Part shown: one piece after another, positions 57,616 to 64,000 of the stretch | Layout of the letters: every line of letters begins with the position of its first letter | Numbering within the stretch: position 1 is the first letter of the stretch | Source of the DNA: Maniola hyperantus | Taxonomy: Eukaryota > Arthropoda > Insecta > Lepidoptera > Nymphalidae | Direction of reading: 5' to 3' | Assembly: GCF_902806685.2 (NCBI RefSeq) | Contig: NC_048539.1 | Location: 10,676,501 to 10,740,500, forward strand | DNA length: 64,000 nt | Notes under the pieces: model-generated | What the model was told of the DNA's origin: nothing | The model's input: the letters and a program-made list of their open reading frames with translations, nothing else | Database searches by the model: none | Translations under genes and position numbers: made by a program

Positions 57616-58084
57616 ATTATAAAATAGGTAGATGGATAATGTTCAACAAGATACGGTAGGTAGGTACAGAGCTCCGCTGCATGCACAGAAGCGACTGTGA
57701 TTAGTCACATTATCCATATCACTCCAATGTGAAAGGTGACATTTGGCCACAGACAGTCCTTTGACTATTCCAAACAGCTTCTATGGACCAACTTTGAATA
57801 AAGCATGGTTTGAATTAAACGGTAATATTGCGTTCGCCAATGTAAAGTTACTTATAGAAAGAGAGACGGCGAGTGCCAGACCTTCGTTATTTTATAAAAA
57901 CTGAAAGTTTCTCAGCGTAAAACGTTTGTGTGGATGTTTGTTTAAATAATGGTGGCTTTGGGAGATAACAGATCAATATATATACTTATAATAAAACTGT
58001 AACAGGTCAAATTCTGTACATTGAAGATATTTTGAAAATTTTTTTTCGAGGGCACTCTATAATCGATACTGAACCCAAAACTGT

Positions 58085-58119
58085 AATTTTTTCATTTTTG
58101 TCTCTCTGTCTGTCTGTCG

Positions 58120-58150
<31 letters not shown>

Positions 58151-58938
58151 GTCTGTCTGTCTGTATCACGGCCGCGCATCACGCTGAAACTACTGAATGG
58201 ATTCCAATGAAACTTAATACGATTTGAGGTCATACTATGAGGAAGAACATAGGATACTTTTTATCCCGAAATTCAGCATGGTTCCCTTAGGAGAGGGGTT
58301 GAAAGTTAAAATGTATCCTGAGCTGTAATTCATTAAGGCGTAGTCCGATTTCATTCATTCTTTTTTTGTTAGAAAGGGGATATTTTAAAAAAATTCCGTA
58401 AATATTTCAAGGTCATCGGTTTTTAACCAACTGTCAAAAAGGAGGTGGTTCTTTTTTTTACATCGATTTTTTCGAGGTTTTTGGACCGATTTGCAAATAT
58501 TTTTTTAAAATCAACAGAAGTTTTCGTGGTAGTCCCATAAAATTTCTGGATCCAACTCCTTAATCCTGATGCTGCAGGGTTACTGCCCGCCTAAGTTATC
58601 AAGATTCAGGAAGCGTTCATAGTGAATTCATATTATAAGTACCAAGCAACGACTGCATTCTCAGATTTCAAGTCCCAACTCCTCAACCCTGATGATGTAG
58701 GGTACAGCACTCCTAAACTATAATGATTCAGGAACTGCGGATGATGCAAAATTATTTTAGGTACGAAGCATAGGCTACATCATTGAACTTCGGATCCCAA
58801 CTCCTCAATCCTGATGCTGCAAGGTACTGAACTCCTAAATCGTGGGGATTTGAGAATTTCTGATAGTGAATTGATATTTAAAAAAAAAAAATTTGAATCG
58901 ATTGTTAGGCGGAACGAAGTTCGCCGGGTCAGCTAGTA
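58085..58938 (-). repeat. Minus-strand dispersed repeat with three ~125-bp units
   Basis: Its minus-strand start CTAGCTGACCCGGCGAACTT, CGTTCCGCC is a common moth repeat head. Inside, CAACTCCT(C/T)AA(T/C)CCTGATG is seen three times (58553, 58677, 58799), spaced about 120-125 bp. The other end is a long (GTCT)n run at 58101-58165 beside CACGGCCGCGCATCACGCTG. No coding. Confidence 0.6.
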
Positions 58939-58950
58939 CCTAATAAATGT

Positions 58951-59144
58951 GTAAAAATCTTACGTCAAAGTATAAAGTCTAATTTTGTTATCATGTTAAC
59001 CCCCTGCCAGATACCCTTAAAGTTAAAAGGAGTCTGGCAGGTGGTTGCCACGACACTAAGTGCCTGGGTATGCATGACGTGATTTCTAATACTATTCCTA
59101 ATAAAATTAGACTTTATAGGTACTTTGACGTAAGATTTTTTTAC
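58951..59144. mobile_element. Small inverted-repeat element inside the nested element
   Basis: The left arm CTTACGTCAAAGTATAAAGT, CTAATTTTGTTA pairs with the right arm TAATAAAATTAGACTTTATA, GGTACTTTGACGTAAG. A second inner hairpin CCTGCCAGA/TCTGGCAGG is in the loop. Confidence 0.7.
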
Positions 59145-59281
59145 CTTTATTACCTGTTATCTCCCAAAGCCACCATGATCCAAACAAACATCGAAACAAA
59201 CGTTCCTCCCAGAGTTTGGGACGATACGCAGATAAACTTTCAGTCTTTATAAAACAACGAAGGTCTGGCAGGCACTGGCTC

Positions 59282-61535
59282 TTAGTCCACTAGCTTTAAT
59301 TAGCAAAATCAAAGTTGCATGACAAGCGAGTGCTTGGTGATGGCTCTTAGCAAACAACATTTGATATTCATGCTTAGAGAACAATGGTGACGCAGGTGTA
59401 GTGTCTAAAAGCATATCTTGTCTTGAGTTACATCGACTATTCTGGCTAAAAGGAACGTAAAGGTCAAGGGAGAAATAATGCGTTTTTGATTTTATATTGC
59501 TGCACGCTTAAAGTATGTCAATTGAGTAAAATAATCTTAGTTTCAAATTTATTACGATTGCAATTTAAAAAGCTTTCAAAAAACCTCCAACTGTAGTTTG
59601 CACTGCATCTTTTTCAATTTTTTAAGAATCTTATGTACCCCAGGACACTCGCGCCGTTAAGATGAACCTAATCATCATATCATGATCGATTAATGATGAA
59701 TCATGTATCCAAATCGGCCAAGCCGTTGAGTAGTTACGAGCAAGTTAGAAACAGACATACATACATACAGGTCAAACAAATATCCCTTCTTTTGGGCTTC
59801 GCTGCATTCGGGTAAAACGCATAATAATAAATATTCTCCTTATAAAGCAGATAAAAATGACATTATTTGTCGTGATAACATTTTCTTACACGTGTTTTCT
59901 TTTGTGAAGATCAAAGTGTTAACGTTTATTTAGCCCAACAGCTAAGCCTGGCTATTCAGAGAGACAATAGCGCGATATACAAGCACATGGTACTACTATA
60001 ACATAATCCATTTTGTTTTGCAGTGTATACTTAAAAGTATATTTGTGTTGTATATTGTATATTGGTGAAAAAGAGCGTAAATAGCCTCAAGTAAGTATAG
60101 GTTTTTCACTATATCTTGCGTGGTACCCTGTTATCGGGAAAACCCTGCTTTTTGTTTATGTTTTATCGAGTCAAAAATAAACTACATAATATGTAGAGCA
60201 TTTAGTGCAACAATCATTTTCTATAATATACCTACATATTACTAAAAGTTACATCTCTATTTCCATTACTTTAAAAGCCATAATAGTGAGCTATCAGATA
60301 AATTCCATTCAAAACTTTTGAAATTGTATTATTGCCTGACTGGGGCGCTACGAGTATAATATAACTCACTTGGAAAGTGTAAGGAAAGCTATGAAAATGT
60401 CACTACCAAGAACTTTAAAGAATTAAAATTTGCCAAGTTATTGTGAGTTGTCGTGACCGGATACAGTTTCGAACACAATTGAAGCAACAATAAAAGTTAT
60501 TTTTAAATTTTAACTAGGTAGGTAGGTACAAGGGGTAGGTTCAACAAGAAACACAATGTGGTATTTTACACCAAGCGAGAAAAAATCTAAAATGTATAAA
60601 CAAATTAGTATTAGCAATAAGCAATCGAAAAATATTACTTTCAGTTTATAAAGTTATATAATGAATTTTATAATTCACTTTAAAGATTTCACTTTTTCAC
60701 TTTTTATCCACAAATATCTAAAATGCATGATACCGTAGCCGCTATGTTAATTCCCACTGTGACGTCACACGGATTTAAAAAAAAATAGGAAGATGAAGTC
60801 TTATCTACTAAGCTATCGCCACCTAACATGGATCACGACCAACTTTAAAACGAATAGAAATAATACATTTTTGTAAGCTTGAAACAGAAGTCTATAGCAA
60901 AAAATTATCCCTTCGAGACTTAGATTTCACCAAACCACAATTTTCAAAAAATATGCTGTTCTTTCTTTTATTTTTTCGCAATTTTCCGTGGGTTCTCGTA
61001 TATTGCAAAATTGGGTTTATAGACTTGTTGGTGGTTCTGACGTCAATGGTTATTCACATTTTCGCCATCACCGCTTTAATTTACGCACGGCCGTTTGGAA
61101 GAATTGTCTAATTAACCTGCCCGTTCCACGATTTATTACCGAACCCTTGGTTGTCTCGGCGTAATTTTGTAGGACCATTTTATTGACTGTGGTGTTGAGC
61201 ATAAATTAAATTACGTCGAAGTAAATTTTCTCGGAGAGTCTTTGGGCGTGCGTAAACTATAGATTTTACTGGTTATTTTGTTCCGTGTCTATCTCTTAGA
61301 AAATTACGTTTCTGCAACTTTGCTATCGGATTTTACTGATGTGATACGAATTATCTAGATATAAACTATGCCCGCATCTTTGTCTGCGTGGATTTAATAA
61401 TAATACGAATTATATTTTGTACCTATTTCAAGTAATCAGGTAGTTTTCAAGTCCTCTTAGATTTTTTATAGGCTTAAGAATAGGCCGTATTCAACTGATA
61501 GGTATCTGCTCAACTATAATATGGCATGCATGAGA
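59282..61535. other. Gene-free AT-rich stretch
   Basis: Only the relic at 59932-59990 is recognisable. A GGGCTTCGCTGCATTCGGGT scrap at 59794-59813 may be a repeat end. Confidence 0.4.
59932..59990 (+). pseudogene. Relic of retroelement nuclease-like ORF end
   Basis: One frame reads AQQLSLAIQRDNSAIYKH, closely like AQRISLAVQRGNAASILG at the end of the frame at 17587-18180. It is the third trace of this element type in the window. Confidence 0.45.
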
Positions 61536-61660
61536 TTATTATAGAATAGAATAGAATATGTTTTTTATTGATGTAAACTTTTTACAAGTGCTTATGAATA
61601 GTCAGGCAGTTTTACCACTGTTTCGGAATGCCGTATTATCAAACGCAAACCTGGCGACCC
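61536..61660 (-). mobile_element. Retroelement 3' end with (ATTCT)n tail
   Basis: On the minus strand it runs GGTCGCCAGGTTTGCGTTTG, CCTGACTATTCATAAGCACT, then an AATAAA signal and ATTCTATTCTATTCTAT. A polyadenylation signal followed by a pentamer repeat is typical of a non-LTR 3' end. A matching AATAG repeat is at 22090-22107. Confidence 0.5.
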
Positions 61661-61671
61661 CTGACCTGACC

Positions 61672-61717
61672 TGAGTCTGGACCCTATTGACGCAGACGTC
61701 AATAGGGTCCAGACTCA
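61672..61717. repeat. Perfect palindrome, 21-bp arms
   Basis: The left arm 61672-61692 begins TGAGTCTGGACCCTATTGAC. A spacer CAGA follows, then the exact complement 61697-61717. Confidence 0.9.
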
Positions 61718-62782
61718 ACGCATTTTTAGCTTTGCATGACACCATGCATGCGCTCTTTTCTTGCTTGAGGTGTATCAAAGACAAAAGCACATGCTGTTGT
61801 GATCTGTTGGATACACCGTGTAACATTCAACCCAATGCCGGGTGAGGCAAAAGCGTACTCATGAGTCGAGGCAGCTAATGATAACGGATACAAAAACTAT
61901 TTAGATAAATTGATGTTTCTAATAAGTATCTTGCAATATTTTAAGTCTTTAACAGCGTTCAGGAAAAGCATACGTTACGTAATAGATTATTAAGGCTTAG
62001 TTTAAAGGGCAAACAAATTATATTTTGACAATTTGCCAATATCTAGGTCATGCATATTTTTACACAGCATTTTGAGGTAAGCTAATTTGGCGTAGAGCCA
62101 AAATGATCATCTTCAGTTAAACCCTTGGAGGGAAAGTGCAGACGAATACACAACTACTACCCTTATTACCAGTATAAAAACTGTCATCTTTCAGCTCTGA
62201 TAACGTGTTTGATTAATGATGTTGAAAAATACGCTCAGTAAGCATAAACAAGAAAGTTTTGCTTTAACTGCGTTTGCAGCATCGCTCCTAATTGCGCTGA
62301 GCCATTTCTGACAGGCGATTGTGTCTCGAAGACAAATGATAAGGGAGTCTCGGGCCCGGAATAATAGGACGGAGGAATACCAACAAGGAAATGATCGAGT
62401 CTGCTAGCAGTTAAACGTGTCTCTGGCAAACTAATATTTAAATTAAAGTTCAATGTTTGTACAATGAATTCTACTTTTGAACTTGTGGTTAAGTTATAAG
62501 TACCTACGTTGATAAATTTTTATTTAATTTTAGATTCGCATAGCAGCCATTTTGAAATTTGTTATCTTGGTTTTTATTTTTTGTTGTTATAGAACCTAAA
62601 GTAACTATAGGAACGTACAGGAACCTTGAAGATGTAAATTTATTTAGCGACGTCTTTATTCACGATTTTGTTCTGTAACCAATATTATTACAAATTATGA
62701 TTAACAATAATGAAAAAAGCTAGAGGTTAGTGCCAAAGCGAGTTTTAATAGGGTAATATTAATAATACTTAATACTTAAAAG
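61718..62782. other. Unassigned DNA
   Basis: Frames at 61602 and 62235 on the minus strand are unrecognised. I support no gene. Confidence 0.4.
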
Positions 62783-63099
62783 CGGTGATAACTCTGTGCT
62801 TAAAACGTCTGGCACATCCTATTTACGGGATCGGAGGTTTGATGCCGAGTATACCTCTAACTTTTCGAAGTTATATGCGTTTAAAACAATAAAAATATAA
62901 TAACTTGCTTTAACGGCGAAGGAAACATCGCGAGAAAATTTGCATGCATGAGAGTTCTCCATATTATAATGTTCTCAAATGTGTATAAAGTCTGTCAATC
63001 CGCACTTGCTCGCGTGGTGGACTATGACCAAACCCTCATTCCGAGAGAGACCCGTCATTAGTAGTGATCCGGCGATGAGTTGATGATGATGATGATGAT
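62783..63099 (+). mobile_element. tRNA-derived SINE (SINE1), decayed head
   Basis: The body blocks CCTCTAACTTTTCGAAGTTA, ACTTGCTTTAACGGCGAAGG, GAGTTCTCCATATTATAATG and ATCCGGCGATGAGTTGATGA match SINE1. The tail is (GAT)n. The A box is no longer recognisable, while the B-box area survives as GGAGGTTTGATGCCGAG. It lies about 130 bp upstream of the GABA-B exon. Confidence 0.75.
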
Positions 63100-63231
63100 G
63101 TAAAGTTAATACAGTAAGTATTCGCGGTGGTGGAGCTATTTATTTCGGTGTAGATTTTTCTGCGTATTTAGTGATATGTATGGCGTATTTTGAACTGTTG
63201 ACGTTTTTTGTTACAGGACAAAGGATGGAAA

Positions 63232-63837
63232 ATGAGAAAGGTGGACAATGACAACATGTCCCCGCCGCGTGCGATGACCCTGCAGGGCGCCGGGGGTCGC
63301 GAGCCGCCGGCGGGGCCCGCCCGGCACCATGCGCCTCTCAACCCGCCCTCGGCACCACGTTTCATGAAAAGCATAACGCTTATTAGGCTATATCTACAAT
63401 TTATATGTGTGACGTCACACCTGTGCGACACTACGATACCGCGGGTGCGTGCGAACTTTAATTTTCCAAAGCGTCCTCTAGTGAAATTAAAAGTGTATTT
63501 ATTCCGAACTACTCGTAGTACATTGATAATTAAATCGTTGTTAAGAAATACTGTAGTGCAATTATTCGTTGTTGCCAAGTGTATAGTGAGTGTGCGTGTG
63601 CGCAAATGCAGCAGGAGTGCGTTACTGTTGCTCCTGTTGAGTGGGTTGTGTAAATACAGTGATGGGAAGCGTGATGATGACTTGCATATTGGTGGTATTT
63701 TTCCCATGGAGGGAGAGGGCGGCTGGCAGGGCGGGCAGGCGTGCAAGCCTGCAGCTGAGTTGGCTCTAGCTGATGTCAACGCGAGATCAGATCTGTTATC
63801 TGGGTTTAAGCTACTTCTACATAGCAACGACAGCAAG
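63232..63837 (+). CDS. GABA-B-R1: Metabotropic GABA-B receptor subunit 1, N-terminal exon (partial)
   Basis: This exon starts the extracellular Venus-flytrap domain of a class C GPCR that couples GABA to Gi/o at synapses. From the ATG at 63232, residues 151-202 run LHIGGIFPMEGEGGWQGGQA, CKPAAELALADVN, LLSGFKLLLHSNDSK. The GGW-GGQAC-PA-E-AL-DVN pattern matches subunit 1 of flies and mammals and not subunit 2. The Trp is the probable ligand-contacting residue. LLLLLLSGLC (residues ~131-140) before it looks like a signal peptide, but no Met lies close. In-frame ATGs are at 63232, 63256, 63274 and 63364; MKSITLIRLYLQFIC from 63364 is hydrophobic too. An acceptor TTTTTTGTTACAG ends at 63216, so a 5' exon may exist. 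The exon ends AGCAAG before GTAATG at 63838, in phase 0, where the family continues with Cys. Identity is firm; the start is not. Confidence 0.85.
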
Positions 63838-63843
63838 GTAATG
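63838..63843 (+). other. Splice donor of the GABA-B-R1 exon
   Basis: AAG followed by GTAATG fits the donor consensus. Reading on would add VMKTF... and hit a stop at about 63892, and the protein similarity also ends exactly here. Confidence 0.8.
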
Positions 63844-63887
63844 AAAACATTTCATTTTTTAATTTACTTACCAAACAGTTTTTGCAG

Positions 63888-64000
63888 AATTTAAAACAAC
63901 AGCTAGAGAACTTATCACTATCAAAAATGTCAAACGTAGAGCCCACCGTCCCACGACACATGCCCGAACACATACAACCGGAGAGTTCCCTAGAGAGCCC
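63888..64000 (+). other. Open, coding-like segment after an acceptor-like site
   Basis: GTTTTTGCAG (63878-63887) resembles a splice acceptor. The next 113 bases are open to the window end and read NLKQQLENLSLSKMSNVEPT, VPRHMPEHIQPESSLES. The sequence is hydrophilic and not AT-driven. It is not the expected continuation of the receptor, which should start with Cys, and the implied intron would be only 50 bp. It may be the start of a transposon reading frame (ATG at 63927) lying in the real intron, or a fragment of another gene. It cannot be settled from this window. Confidence 0.25.

Larger units (their letters stand above)
57869..59281. mobile_element. Nested element with ~105-130-bp terminal inverted repeats
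   Basis: The left terminus (57869-57972: GAGTGCCAGACCTTCGTTAT, TAATGGTGGCTTTGGGAGAT) is an inverted copy of the right terminus (59152-59281: TGTTATCTCCCAAAGCCACC, AACGAAGGTCTGGCAGGCAC). The interior holds a family-D-like or LINE-like minus repeat (about 58085-58938) and a small hairpin element (58951-59144). There is no transposase. A single terminal repeat of the same kind lies at 28342-28412. Confidence 0.65.

Noticed and set aside
63168..63836. 222-codon minus-strand frame opposite the receptor exon
   Set aside because: It is a shadow of the GABA-B-R1 coding strand and shows no known domain.

Overview
The window looks like nuclear DNA of a lepidopteran (moth or butterfly). It is AT-rich and full of short TACC/TAGG runs. 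It carries tRNA-headed SINEs, degraded non-LTR retrotransposon tails and several short repeat families that I recognise from memory as typical of moth genomes. Its one recognisable host gene is an insect-type GABA-B receptor. Nothing resembles a bacterial operon, and nearly all short reading frames are chance frames or lie inside repeats.

Layout. Positions 1 to about 22,000 are gene-poor DNA with many dispersed repeats: GC-rich hairpin elements, SINEs, a 5'-truncated poly(A)-tailed retroelement (17581-18228) and a ~950-bp composite repeat with an almost perfect tandem duplication (18386-19337). A possible first exon of a small secreted protein lies at 22146-22193. Positions 22,200-38,226 hold more of the same families, plus inverted-repeat elements at 32369-32690, 34153-34285 and 36088-36626.

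Positions 38227-47336 form one 9.1-kb insertion. Two 254-bp direct repeats that match at every base I compared bound it, and ATAG flanks it on both outer sides. This is the structure of a very recent LTR-retrotransposon insertion. Its interior is AT-rich, has no recognisable gag or pol, and carries a 13-unit tandem array (41660-42722). It is best described as a large non-autonomous LTR element. Positions 47337-63216 return to dispersed repeats, including a nested inverted-repeat element (57869-59281) and several perfect palindromes.

At the right edge, 63232-63837 encodes the N-terminus of a metabotropic GABA-B receptor subunit 1 up to a good splice donor; the rest of the gene lies outside the window. 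An unexplained open segment runs from 63888 to the end. The left 63 kb is therefore probably intergenic DNA or 5'-UTR intron upstream of this gene. There is no set of cooperating genes. The main content is transposon biology: autonomous elements now present only as relics, and the non-autonomous SINEs, MITE-like hairpins and LTR derivative that probably depended on such elements.
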